Origin: Panorpa germanica
Taxonomy: Eukaryota > Arthropoda > Insecta > Mecoptera > Panorpidae
Assembly: GCA_963678705.1 (NCBI GenBank)
Contig: CAVMBN010000163.1
Location: forward strand, 124,001 to 188,000
DNA length: 64,000 bases
Reading direction: 5' to 3'
A program made the translations under genes and the position numbers. Of the stretch, positions 11,101 through 20,324 are shown piece by piece (within the stretch, counting starts at the first letter, position 1; each line of letters begins with the position of its first letter). The notes beneath the pieces were generated by a model. It did not search any database. It saw only the letters and a list, made by a program, of their open reading frames with translations, and was not told where the DNA came from.

Positions 11101-11657
11101 CAATCCTAAGCCAAGTTCAGGATGGAGTAGAACGTCCTGTCGCATACGCTTCTCGTAAATTAAATAAATGTAAGAAAAATTACTCAACCACAGAAAGGGA
11201 ATGTTTAGCGATTTTATGGAGTTTATCACATTTTCGTACGTATTTATATGGTAAGAAATTTAAGATTCAAACAGATCACCGATCATTATGTTGGTTAATG
11301 ACTATGAAAGATCCAATGAAAAGTAAATTAGCACGGTGGGCTTTAACTTTAGCAGATTACGATTTTGATATTATTTATAGGCCAGGGGTAAAACACGGTA
11401 ATGTTGATGCATTAAGTAAAATAGAAACAGAAAGTATTGCAGCCGTAGCAGCTGAAGAAGTTCCATATTGGGATTGGTGTCAAATTAAAAATGAACAAGC
11501 TAGTGATTCCGATATTAAACAATTAATAACGCAAACTAAGTATGGGGAAAAAAATGATTATTATTTAGATGATAGGGGTATACTGTATAAGAAAAGTAAT
11601 GAAAAAACAGATAGAAATGACTATGTAGTAGCACCAACACGAATGGTACCGAATATA
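8170..11657 (+). pseudogene. pol: Gypsy Pol: protease - macrodomain - RT - RNase H (two stops, truncated)
   Basis: One frame, -1 relative to the end of Gag, with only two nonsense codons: TAA at 8331 in the protease and TAA at 10947 between RT and RNase H; 8334-10946 is open. Domains in order: aspartic protease with LIDSGAS at 8286 and IIGLDFL (~8490); a basic, Asn/Lys-rich stretch; macrodomain (8868-9287); Lys-rich linker; the pre-RT segment VTLPPR...GRSVNLIC (~9567-9750); RT with FTKLDLASGFWQIEM, MPFGLLSAPATF and catalytic YLDD (10623-10634); RNase H (about 11060-11420) with TDAS, RECLA, TDHRSL and NVDALSK. The frame ends soon after at VVAPTRMVPNI, where integrase should begin but sequence of another element starts. 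RT residues look intact. Inactive as it stands because of the stops and lost integrase. Confidence 0.92.
8868..9287 (+). other. TARG1/OARD1-type macrodomain inside gypsy Pol
   Basis: Codons for about 140 residues (positions 168-307 counted from the Met at 8367). The segment follows the whole length of animal ADP-ribose hydrolase TARG1 (OARD1/C6orf130): KGDLF start, GHCIASDLRMSQGIAVEF (ADP-ribose-binding loop), RFGRVEQLL, FIYYLVTKKRSNEKPLY, IALPYIACGLDKLDF and a final KIKIAFYD strand. The TARG1 catalytic Lys (K84 in human numbering) corresponds to K240 (codon 9084) and the catalytic Asp (D125) to D281 (codon 9207); both are present. The GCGLD loop reads ACGLD. No stop or frameshift touches the domain. 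The family removes ADP-ribose from acidic residues of proteins, and relatives such as DarG act on ADP-ribosylated DNA. A role for the retroelement is inference. Confidence 0.9.
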
Positions 11658-11696
11658 TAAATTATATCGTTATTATTTCCTCCTTAAACAAAATTA

Positions 11697-12008
11697 AGTG
11701 CCTCAGCGTCTTCAACACCATATTCTCTAGAAAAATTGCAAAACGTTCGATCAAGACTTTTGCAGCGTACGTCCTCAGTTGGTTTACTAAATAATAAACG
11801 TTTTGGTAAATATTTCAAAAATCTTATTCCAAATTATATGACTTTCAATAAAAATCCAAAAGATTACATTTATTGGGATAATCCAAACGAATTAGTTGAT
11901 AGACTAAGATTACTAATTAGTTCAAAAAGGGCTGGCAATACATCACATGACAATGAAATTATTTTAATAGTTGAAGAGTTAAAAGAAGCTAATATTATTA
12001 TTATATAA
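11697..12008 (+). pseudogene. Small protein with DYIYWDNPNELVDRLRLL motif
   Basis: Open from about 11688 (after a TAA) to the TAA at 12006 with no ATG at the front; the first coding-like residues read LSASASSTPYSLEKLQ. The C-terminal half holds YIYWDNPNELVDRLRLLI, followed by SHDNEIILIVEELKEAN. I associate this combination from memory with small proteins encoded next to PolB genes in mobile elements, function unknown. Predicted helical and soluble. It is the first gene of the PolB relic after the gypsy junction; the missing start suggests that the gypsy join cut its 5' end. Confidence 0.5.
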
Positions 12009-12064
12009 ATACTTAAACACATTCCCTTTTTTTTCATTAATTTATAACTACTCATGTAAGTAAC

Positions 12065-12262
12065 ATGACTATTAACAAATTTGGAGTACACATACATAAG
12101 AAAAAAATTACTCGGCACGAAACAGTATCAAAAAATGATTTAATTATTATAGATAGACGTTTAAAAGCTGCAGAGAAATATATTAATGATGCTTATATTA
12201 ATAACTTTCTAAACATTATTGAAGTAAATAAAAAAAATTGCAACATTAATTACAGAATTTAA
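12065..12262 (+). CDS. Short basic ORF of unknown function
   Basis: Sixty-five codons from ATG to TAA; Lys/Asn/Ile-rich with DRRLKAAEKYINDAYINNFLNIIEVNKK in two helical stretches. Not recognised. It lies between the DYIYWDNPNELVD protein and the chromodomain fragment on the same strand, and may be a frame-broken part of a longer protein that ended in the chromodomain. Confidence 0.35.
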   Translation: MTINKFGVHIHKKKITRHETVSKNDLIIIDRRLKAAEKYINDAYINNFLNIIEVNKKNCNINYRI

Positions 12263-12297
12263 AACAAAACATAGTTTAGATATTAGTTCTTGATAAA

Positions 12298-12335
12298 TTT
12301 CTCAACTAGATATATCTGTATATCTAGTTGAGAAA
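12298..12335. repeat. Perfect 17-bp inverted repeat, 4-nt loop
   Basis: TTTCTCAACTAGATATA, loop TCTG, then TATATCTAGTTGAGAAA: arms are exact reverse complements. The right arm is coding (YLVEK of the chromodomain), so the left arm is probably an inverted templated copy rather than a regulatory hairpin. Confidence 0.9.
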
Positions 12336-12427
12336 GTTTTACAGAAAAAAGGAAAAAAAGTTTTTGTAAAGTGGTTAGGTTTAGATAAATCTCATAACAG
12401 TTGGATAGATGCTAAAAATATTGTATA
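12319..12427 (+). pseudogene. Chromodomain fragment
   Basis: Frame ending at the TAA 12425-12427 reads YLVEKVLQKKGKKVFVKW followed by LGLDKSHNSWIDAKNIV, the canonical chromodomain pattern (Y.VEK...G...VKW.G....SWI...N). Such domains sit at the C-terminus of many Polinton and Ty3/gypsy integrases; here no integrase core precedes it. A stop and the left arm of a perfect hairpin lie immediately upstream. Confidence 0.65.
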
Positions 12428-12429
12428 AC

Positions 12430-12492
12430 ATTTTAAATAAATAAATCTACTGGTTATTATAAATATGTATTTATTTTACAATAAAAATATAC
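12430..12492. terminator. Convergent gene ends with poly(A)-like signals
   Basis: AAATAAATAAA follows the chromodomain stop on the plus strand, and TTTATT/TTTTAT strings on the plus strand give AATAAA-like signals for the minus-strand polymerase gene. The base composition is so AT-rich that the signals are only weakly supported. Confidence 0.35.
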
Positions 12493-15400
12493 TTATAACA
12501 ATAAATCGCTATCACTTAAATTATCGAAACCTCAAGGCAAAGTATCTGTACTGTTTTTTATAAAACACCGTTTATCATAAAAAGGACTTAAAGCAATTTT
12601 TGTTTGTTTAATGGAGTACACATTATGCAATTTTGAAACTATTCCTCTCTGAGTACAATTTTTTTTATTAAAAGTTCTCAAACAATTTTCATAATCTTCA
12701 AAAGAAATATGGTTTCTTACTACACTTGTCTTTATTCCTTTTATTTTTTTTATAATGTCATTATTATTAACCTTCATTGTATACATTTTCGATCTTAGTC
12801 CTATAAAGTGAGTCATAATTTTACCGTTATTTTCATCCTTCATTAAACCCAATACCTTTTTATTTACACGGGGAATATTATATTGATTGTTTTCTTTATA
12901 ATCACTTGTATCAAACTTACTTATATCGCGTTTTATAGTTTCATAAATATCTGATGTAATAATTTCATAAATTAACGAGTCAGTATCAATATATAATAAC
13001 TTTAAATTATTATTAAAAAATTCTTTTTGCATATAATTATAATGGAAATCATACATTACTGTTTTAGATAAATCTAATATTAAAAAGCCAACATATATAG
13101 GTTTATTAAATGTAATATTAGGTTTTAAAAGTTCAATAGCTACAACATTTTTATTAAAAATTGTTCAGCTATGAAAATTAGGTCGTGCTATTAAACTTTT
13201 TACTCCATATCGACCACCCCAATTTGTTTTTAATTTTATATCACGATGTTTTCTAACATTTTCCATTGTCTTACCAAATACACTATTATTCATTAATTTA
13301 TACAAGTTTTTTTCAAAATCATTGGTAGCCATTTTTCTTTTTTCTGTATTTAAATCGATATAGTTTTTTAGCCACGGTGATTGACTAAATTTTAAAACTC
13401 GATGTATTTTTGATACTTGCATTCCTAAATGTATACATTGCTTTAAATTACTATAATGAATTATATATTTCTCCTTATCATATAAAGTAGTTAAAAGTTT
13501 TTTATGTTTACTTCCTGGTGCAATACAATGCTCAGGACAAAGCGGTTAATCTTTATGGAGATTATGTAAACTTTGAGGATAAGTTAAATCTACTTCTAAA
13601 ATGTTACCAGTATTGCTAGTTTCTGACAAATTGCATATAGTATTACTTATTTCCAATATTTCCTGGTTGTTTAACCATTTAATATTTCCATATGGTAGGA
13701 ATTGAGACATTGCATGACCGTATAAGTTATTAACATCGAAATACATTAGATATTTAGAAGGTAATTCAGGTTTATACTTGTCAGTCATATATTTGTTATT
13801 GGCCTCTGCATATCTGTTTGAACATTGACTTATACCACCTCTGATACCCTTCTCTATAAATAGCCACATATTTATATCAGTAAACAATTCAAGTTTAATT
13901 TTTGTAATTTTAGACATAGAATCCCATGCTAAGCTAGGAGCAGAAACATAATGCACTGGATCTAATTTATACTTGTCTAAACAATTATCTCGAAAATTTT
14001 CAAGTATGTCACAAAGTAATAACACATCGGTTTTTAAGTACAAATCGGAATATTTACCAAGTGTTTTGATATGAAATGTATTCCATACATCTTGTGTTTT
14101 TTTAATAAATTAAAAAAATTATCCTGAGGTGGTAAAGCTGTCTCATTTAACTTTTCCCAGGAATTTATATAATCATAAGGAAATACACTTTTTTACTTAA
14201 CATACTAAATTTTTCATTGCTTAACATGTTAAATTCTGATTTTTAAATTTTAAGTTTATTATTTGGTAAATATGATGCCAAAATATTTAAAGAACTAGCC
14301 ATAAATCGATATGAATCAATAAATCCTAATGAAATATTAGTTCCATACACATATTTCGTAAATGATATATATTTTTATTTATTAATTGATAGCAAAGAAG
14401 TTCTTCCACTTATTCCAGTAGCTAAATCAATTATTATAAAATGTGAATCATAAGATGATAAATTGTGAAAAATTATTGGAATCACATAACTTTTATTATA
14501 ATTTAAATTACATTCATTATGAGCTGGTCCTCTATAATTTCCTGTTAAATGACAATGATCTCGAACACGGTCTTGTTGGAACGGTTTTTCACATATATGA
14601 CAATTTATTGCATTTAAATATTCCATCTTTTGTTGAGCCGTCAATGTTTTCATTAATAATACATTTTTTATTATATCCTCAACATTATAAGCAATCTCTT
14701 TTAATTCATTTACAAACAACTGAACGCAATCTTCACCACGATAACTATTATAATAAGATTTAGAGTCATCATATGAAAATTTTACATAATATCCAACGCT
14801 ATGTGCAATATGTGTTTGATATACCCCCTTGGTTTCAATATTTGTCACATTACTATCCAATATACTTTCAAAGTCTGCATAAATAACACATGCATTTCTA
14901 ATGTTTCTCTTAAAGTTTTTAAACTCAAGTATATTAGAATTTTCAACTGGCATTATCGGTTTAACTGGTCTCAGTCCTAATCTAACACAGTCTTGTAAAT
15001 GTTCCTTAAACTTGCACTCATCTCTAAAGAAATGTAAACATCGATCACATATAAATTTCTTACAATTTGTTTTTGAAAGTAGATTACTAACAAGTCTTGA
15101 TAAATTCTTTATCCAACAAAAATGAAATTTTATTTTATTGTCGCATTCCTCATTATTACTTTCAACAACATCTTGTTCATCCTCTTCTTCTTCTTCTTCT
15201 TCTTCAAATTCATAATCACTTTGAATCATTAATAAATGAATATGTTTACTTTCATATATTTTACTAACATATACAGGAATAGTTACAAATGTTTTCTTGC
15301 TCTTTTTTAAAATATACACATTAATTGATATATTATTTAGTTTTTCAAATTTTAAAACTTGTGATAACGTCATTGGAAATTTAATACCATTTAAATTAAA

Positions 15401-16261
15401 ACAATTTATATATTTCTTATAAGATGATACTCTGTCGCCATGAATTTTTGATGGATAAAGTGCTGATAATACTGCCCATACAAAACATTTATCATCTTCA
15501 TTCTGAACATTTATTACAGCCTTTTTTCGTCTTATTTCAACTAGTAAGTCAATAAATGATGAACAATAAAATGGAACAAATTGATTTATATTTACTATCA
15601 TATTTACTATTTTACATAGAGCCCATCCACTTTGATTTTCTTGAAAAGTTTCTAAATATTTTAATACAACATCAATAACATTTTCCTTATACCAATGTTT
15701 TAATTCTGTTGATACAAAAATTTCATTATTTTTAGTATTAAAATAATTGTATTCAAATATATGTTCTTCTTCTTTAGCTGATGGTAAAACAAATTCACCA
15801 CAAAAAGTTACATTAACTTTTAAAGCACTATGTTTTTTAAGAGCATTTTTAATTCTAGATGCAAACATATAAAATGCATCATTTAAAAATTGTAATGGAT
15901 CAATGTGACTTAAATTAATTAACACTCCTGTTCTAACACGTCCTTTAAATGATGAATTTATTTCCTGCCATTTAATTCGATCACTACGTTTTGAAGTATT
16001 TATAGTTCCTCTTCCAATTTTTTCTTTATTTTCTAACAATGTTTGAAAATATTTTAATACACTTATATTGCTTTCAACACTTCGTTTATATCCAATTGAA
16101 TAAGTATTTTTATTATTATTTTTTAATAACTTATTTAATAATCTTATATTAATTTTATTATAATCACACCACTTTTTTCACTGAATACTTGAATAATTTG
16201 AACTATTTAAGTGTTCAATAATTTTTCTCATATGCTTTATAATTTTACAACCGCTATCCAT
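12493..16261 (-). pseudogene. polB: Protein-primed-type family B DNA polymerase (broken)
   Basis: About 1,250 codons from the ATG at 16261 (MDSGCKIIKHMRK) to TAA at 12493. N-terminal region with a K/N-rich lead, a segment with NEDDKCFVWAVLSALYP, and a poly-Glu tract (CTT repeat near 15180-15205). Exonuclease motif I YADFESIL (~14870), a Cys/His insert CHICEKPF...VRDHCHLTGNYRG (~14510-14605), Exo II FHNLSSYDSHFI (~14460), Exo III YLKTDVLLLCDI (~14030). Polymerase motif A MYFDVNNLYG (~13735), motif [10 protein letters not shown] (~13290), motif C YIDTDSL (~12985), then KKIKGIKTSVV. Catalytic residues look intact. Breaks: TGA 16178, TAA 14375 and 14243, frameshifts near 14190 and 14100, TAA 13546, TGA 13165, TGA 12532. 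The motif set fits DNA_pol_B_2 enzymes of Polintons and related elements, which replicate the element by protein priming. Confidence 0.9.
15180..15206. repeat. CTT/GAA microsatellite coding poly-Glu
   Basis: A run of CTT triplets on the plus strand encodes an uninterrupted Glu tract in the minus-strand PolB N-terminal region. Length-variable in principle; no frame break here. Confidence 0.85.
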
Positions 16262-16370
16262 TGTAACTTATATATTTCAGTTTCAAAATCAAAATATAAA
16301 TCACAATTGTTTTTAAAAGTTCATTTATTTATATAATTTTACATAAAAAAAATATGCATTAATCACTATG

Positions 16371-16727
16371 TTATACTTTTACAATTTCGTCATCAGAGTC
16401 TAACACTTCTACAATTTCATCGTCAGAGTCTAATATTTCAATAACTTCATTATCATCGTCAAATAATTCTATGATTTCCACATCAGAATCTTCTTCCTGT
16501 ATTTTAATTTCTTCGTGACCTATTATTATTTAATCAGCATAACTCTCTATAATTTTCTCGTATGTCTTCTTTTCTTCATCCGTCATATCCTTTGGATCAC
16601 AGTCATCTATATCAAAATCGTCAGTTATATCTTGCACATAATATCTATCTTCACTGTCAATGCCGACGCGTATATCCCCCGAATCCAATAACCATGTAAC
16701 GCCTGGAATATTCTTAAATCTGTTCAT
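16371..16727 (-). pseudogene. Small acidic protein with tandem SUMO-interaction-like repeats
   Basis: ATG at 16727, TAA at 16371, with one in-frame TAA at 16530 (codon 66 of 118). N-terminal half has FKNIPGVTWLLDSG and an acidic DDFDIDDCDPKDMTDEE stretch. After the stop, the same frame reads DVEIIELFDDD, EVIEILDSDDEIVEV and LDSDDEIVKV: three or four hydrophobic cores flanked by D/S/E, the layout of SUMO-interaction motifs. Located just upstream of, and co-oriented with, the polymerase gene (110-bp gap), so possibly co-expressed. Not recognised as a named family; binding to SUMO is inference from motif shape only. Confidence 0.55.
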
Positions 16728-17387
16728 ACTATTAAACTTTAGCTTGAACTAAGAAAACATTACTCTGTAATTACATCTCATTATCATCTCTATTTAAATG
16801 ACATTTATGCATTAATTTACCATATCTACCACTCCATATTAAATACCACCTCCGACAACAGAATCTCCTTACATATGCATACATGCATAAAAATGCATAA
16901 GTGGGAATATATATTAACGTCATCATCTTATAACCAATAATAAGAAATATGCTAATATGATCTTACACTGACTGCATCCACAGCTACATCGAGGATACGA
17001 ACATAAACGATTGGCTTCCGGAAATTGACGAAGAATGCAATAATAACGGCATATCTTCTACACCAATACCAACACATACATAATTATTACAATCGCTATC
17101 TCACTCTTTACCACTACTGCTTTCTCACTCACAACCTTGGGTATTGTAGAGAATGTACTAACAGATAAAAGCTGTAATGACGTCATCATCTTCTAAACCA
17201 ATAGCAATACATCCCATACATGACATTTGATCATATGACCTTAATGCATCCCCACCCTTACACCCCTTTCACATTCTTATATGTCTAGCCACGCCCCCTC
17301 TTCATATCGTGATCTAAATGCATACCCACCCAAATAATTTCCAACTCAACTTCTAAACTGTCTCAGAACCGGCTTTGTAACACTACT
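16728..17387. promoter_or_regulatory. Upstream region of the PolB gene set, repeated motifs
   Basis: No convincing gene. ACGTCATCATCTT...ACCAATA occurs twice (around 16918 and 17180, the second with a full TGACGTCA CRE-like palindrome). Nearby TGACCTTAATGCATCCCCAC (~17238) and TGATCTAAATGCATACCCAC (~17309) are related, and ATGCAT is frequent. A short open stretch on the plus strand (about 16980-17083) reads HSYIEDTNINDWLPEIDEEC and onward but lacks a start codon. The composition (C/CA-rich plus strand) differs from the satellite. Could be promoter or terminal-repeat sequence of the PolB element. Confidence 0.4.
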
Positions 17388-17638
17388 CGCGTGTACGCGT
17401 AATGAAAAATTCGTTTCTAACTCTGGTTTCCAACTGTCTAACTTTTGTAAAAACACTTTGTTTAGGGTAAATTAAAACAAATTTAAAACAAACTTAAATA
17501 CTTTTCGTTTGAAAAAGTATTCATATAATTTATTTAATTTTTTTCCGTAATTAATTTCTCACTTTTAATCACTTTTTTCACCTAAAGTAGCAGGAGCCGA
17601 TCACACACATAGTAAATAATAACCACTTGTGTTGAAAA

Positions 17639-18555
17639 GCAATATTAACGTCCTTGTAAACCAATACGTAGGTCTTCCTTTTTGTATTAAGTCCAATCTG
17701 TCTTGCCAGAGCTTATGCATATATGCATTCATCTCTTTGGCAATATATTTGGTATCGTCTCCAGTCTTTTATCCTACAGCCGCATTTACTTTAAATCCTC
17801 GAATTTTGTCGCATTAATTTTAAATCATCAAAATTTGATTATTTCAGTTCTAGCGTAATTTGTAATTGAGTAAGTGCATGAGTGATATTTAAATCTAAAG
17901 GAATTGTCCCCAATATCACCTGCACCACTTCTGTAGATACAGTTCTGCAACAACGGGTCATCGTCAATAACATAGTTCTTTGCATGGAAGATCTGGAAGA
18001 TTGATCCTGTAATACCATGCCAAAGCACAATAAAAAACCATTGGCATAAATGCCCCCTTGTATAGTATCGGCATTGTTGCTGAGTTTAAGCTTCATTCCG
18101 TCCTTGTGACACGCGCAAGGTGTGTTACAAGTTTATCATTTTTTGTTACCGTATTTGTTTTGTAGCTTTGTAGTTTTAAGAAACTACATGTTTTATCTAT
18201 AGCAGGTCGAGAACGGCTTTTTAGTTGTTCTGCACTATTTGCACCGATAAGGATTACATTATCGTTGGCAAAACATACGTTTACACAACCTTTCGAGTGA
18301 GAAACTTAGTTCTCGTCGAATACCATGTTTCAGAGCTCAGGCCCCATTACGGATCGCTGAGGACAACCTTTAGATAGTTGCCTTTTCATGGAACGGTAAT
18401 CGGTTTGTAAAATTAATGTTCGACAATGAAAATAGTTCTTTAAAGCGCAGTAGACTTACCTAGAGGTTTTTGCCGGTCTAATTCTTTGAAGGTCACTTGG
18501 CCACCAGACATTATCAAAGACACACTGAATTTCTATAAATATCTAAAGTACATAC
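17639..18555 (-). pseudogene. R1-clade RT fragment, unit 4
   Basis: Complete segment with two palm stops (GAGCTCTGA at GPEL and GAACTAAGT after DEN). Thumb frame open at 17839-18096. Confidence 0.85.
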
Positions 18556-19226
18556 TTGTACTTATGCCTACTTACTTACCATTTGTTTGTTACTATTTAA
18601 TGTTCATGAACGATCAATCACTATTTCCAAGAAAACCGCACATATTGTTCACTTAATCACTTATAACAATTAATACACTCTCTTTATTATTTAAAACACG
18701 CATTTATATAAACTAATTGTTATGTTTTAATATTATTTATAGTTAATGTTAATCGACTTACTTGATAGTGGGCGGCAACCTTTTGTTTTTCGTATATTTG
18801 TAGTGTTTATAGGAGGTCTTCCTTATATAGCTCTACAGATTTCTTGAATTTCTTAACCACTTGATGTTTTAGCACTAACACTAACATAATTATTATCACT
18901 TTTTTTGTCTATCGCACTTATTATTGTCTTATATCAAACATCAAAGTTACAATTTTGAGGTTAAGTTTATAAGACCGCGTGTACGCGTATTGAAAAATTC
19001 GTTTTTCACACTGGTTTCCAACTGTCAAACTTTTGTAAAAACACTTTGTTTAGGGTAAATTAACACAAATTTAAAACAAACTTAAATACTTTTCGTTTGA
19101 AAAAGTATTTATATAATTTATTTAATTTTGTTCCGTAATTAATTTCTCACTTTTAATTACTTTTTTCACCTAAAGTAGCAGGAGCCGATCACACACATAG
19201 TAGATAGGAACCACTTGTGTTGCAAA

Positions 19227-20136
19227 GCAATATTAACGTCTTTGTAAACCAATACGTAAGTCTTCCTTTTTGTATTAAGTCCCATCTGTCTTGCCAGAGC
19301 TTATGCATATATGCATTCATCTCTTTGGCAATATATTTGGTATCGTCTCCAGACTGGTATCCTACAGCCGCATTAACTTTAAATCCTCGAAATTTGTCAC
19401 ATTATTTTAAATCATCAAAATTTGTTTTTTTCAGTTCTAGCGTAATTTGTACTTGAGTAAGTGCATGAGTGATATTTAAATCTAAAGGAATTGTCCTCAA
19501 TATCATCTGCACCACTTCTGTAGATACAGTTCTGCAACAACGCGTCATCGTCATAGTTCTTTGCATGGAAGATCTGGAAGATTGATCCTGTAATACTATG
19601 CCGAAGCACAATACAAAACCATTGGCATAAATGCCCCCTTGTATAGTATCGGCATAGTTGCCGAGTTTAAGCTTCATTCCGTCCTTGTGACACGCGCAAG
19701 GTGTGTTACAAGTTTATCATTTTTTGTTACCGTATTTGTTTTGTAGCTTTGTAGTTTTAAGAAACTACAGATTTTATCTATAGCAGGTCGAGAACGGCTT
19801 TCTAGTTGTTCTGTACTATTTGCACCGATAAGGATTACATTATCGTTGGCAAAACATACGTTTACACAACTTTTCGAGTGAGAAACTTAGTTCTCGTCGA
19901 ATACCATGTTTCAGAGCTCAGGCCCCATTACGGATCGCTGAGGACAACCTTTAGATAGTTGCCTTTTCATGGAACGGTAATCGGTTTGTAAAATTAATGT
20001 TCGACAATGAAAATAGTTCTCCATAGCGCAGTAGACGTACTTAGAGGTTTTTGCCGGTCTAATTCTTTAAAGGTCACTTGGCCACCAGACATTATCAAAG
20101 ACACACTGAATTTCTATAAATATCTCAAGTACATAC
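19227..20136 (-). pseudogene. R1-clade RT fragment, unit 5
   Basis: Shares both palm stops with unit 4 and has a private 6-bp deletion in the thumb near 19552. The pair 4/5 is therefore a local duplication younger than units 0-3. Confidence 0.85.
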
Positions 20137-20319
20137 TTGTACTTATGCCTACTTACTTACCATTTGTTTGTTACTATTGAATGTTCATGAACGATTAATC
20201 ACTATTTCCAAGAAAACCGCACATATTGTTCACTTAATCACTTATAACAATTAATACACTCTCTTTATTATTTAAAACACGCATTTATATAAACTAATTC
20301 TTATGTTTTAATATTATTT

Positions 20320-20324
20320 ATAGT
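20320..20324. other. BEL target site duplication, left copy (ATAGT)
   Basis: ATAGT precedes the left LTR and is repeated at 26236-26240; an uninterrupted satellite unit has a single TTTATAGTTAATG here. Confidence 0.9.

Larger units (their letters stand above)
5185..11657 (+). mobile_element. Ty3/gypsy retrotransposon, 3'-truncated, macrodomain-bearing
   Basis: Order on the plus strand: 5' LTR, tRNA primer site, long AT-rich leader, gag with a CCHC knuckle, aspartic protease, macrodomain, linker, RT (YLDD) and RNase H; PR-RT-RH order and RT motifs place it in Ty3/gypsy. Homology ends right after RNase H (about 11657); integrase, polypurine tract and 3' LTR are not seen, and no second LTR copy was found in the window. 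Gag and the start of pol carry several nonsense mutations and one frameshift, so the copy is dead. The 3' end abuts the PolB relic without a recognisable junction sequence. Confidence 0.9.
11688..17387. mobile_element. Relic of a PolB-bearing (Maverick/Polinton-like) DNA element
   Basis: About 5.7 kb unlike the gypsy element and the satellite. Plus strand: a conserved-looking small protein, a short basic ORF and a chromodomain fragment (11697-12427). Minus strand: protein-primed-type DNA polymerase B (16261-12493) and, upstream of it, a small acidic gene (16727-16371). The two sets converge near 12.43-12.49 kb. No capsid, ATPase, maturation protease or integrase core was recognised and no terminal inverted repeat was seen, so it is a deletion product or a different, smaller PolB element. 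The genes carry scattered stops and frameshifts. Confidence 0.65.
17388..20324. repeat. R1-derived macrosatellite, second block (~1.85 units)
   Basis: The repeat resumes abruptly at the CGCGTGTACGCG motif of the spacer, roughly 850 bp further along the unit than the point at which the left block stopped, so the intervening block is not a simple insertion. Period here is 1,588 bp (markers near 17633 and 19221). Left-subfamily variants are present. The block ends at the 5-bp target duplication ATAGT flanking the BEL/Pao element. Confidence 0.93.

Noticed and set aside
12065..12262. Integrase assigned to the short basic ORF before the chromodomain
   Set aside because: No DDE or zinc-binding HHCC motifs visible; kept as unknown.
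16980..17083. Acidic plus-strand peptide upstream of the SIM-like gene as an independent gene
   Set aside because: No start codon after the upstream stop, only ~35 codons and no relatives recognised; mentioned only within the regulatory region.
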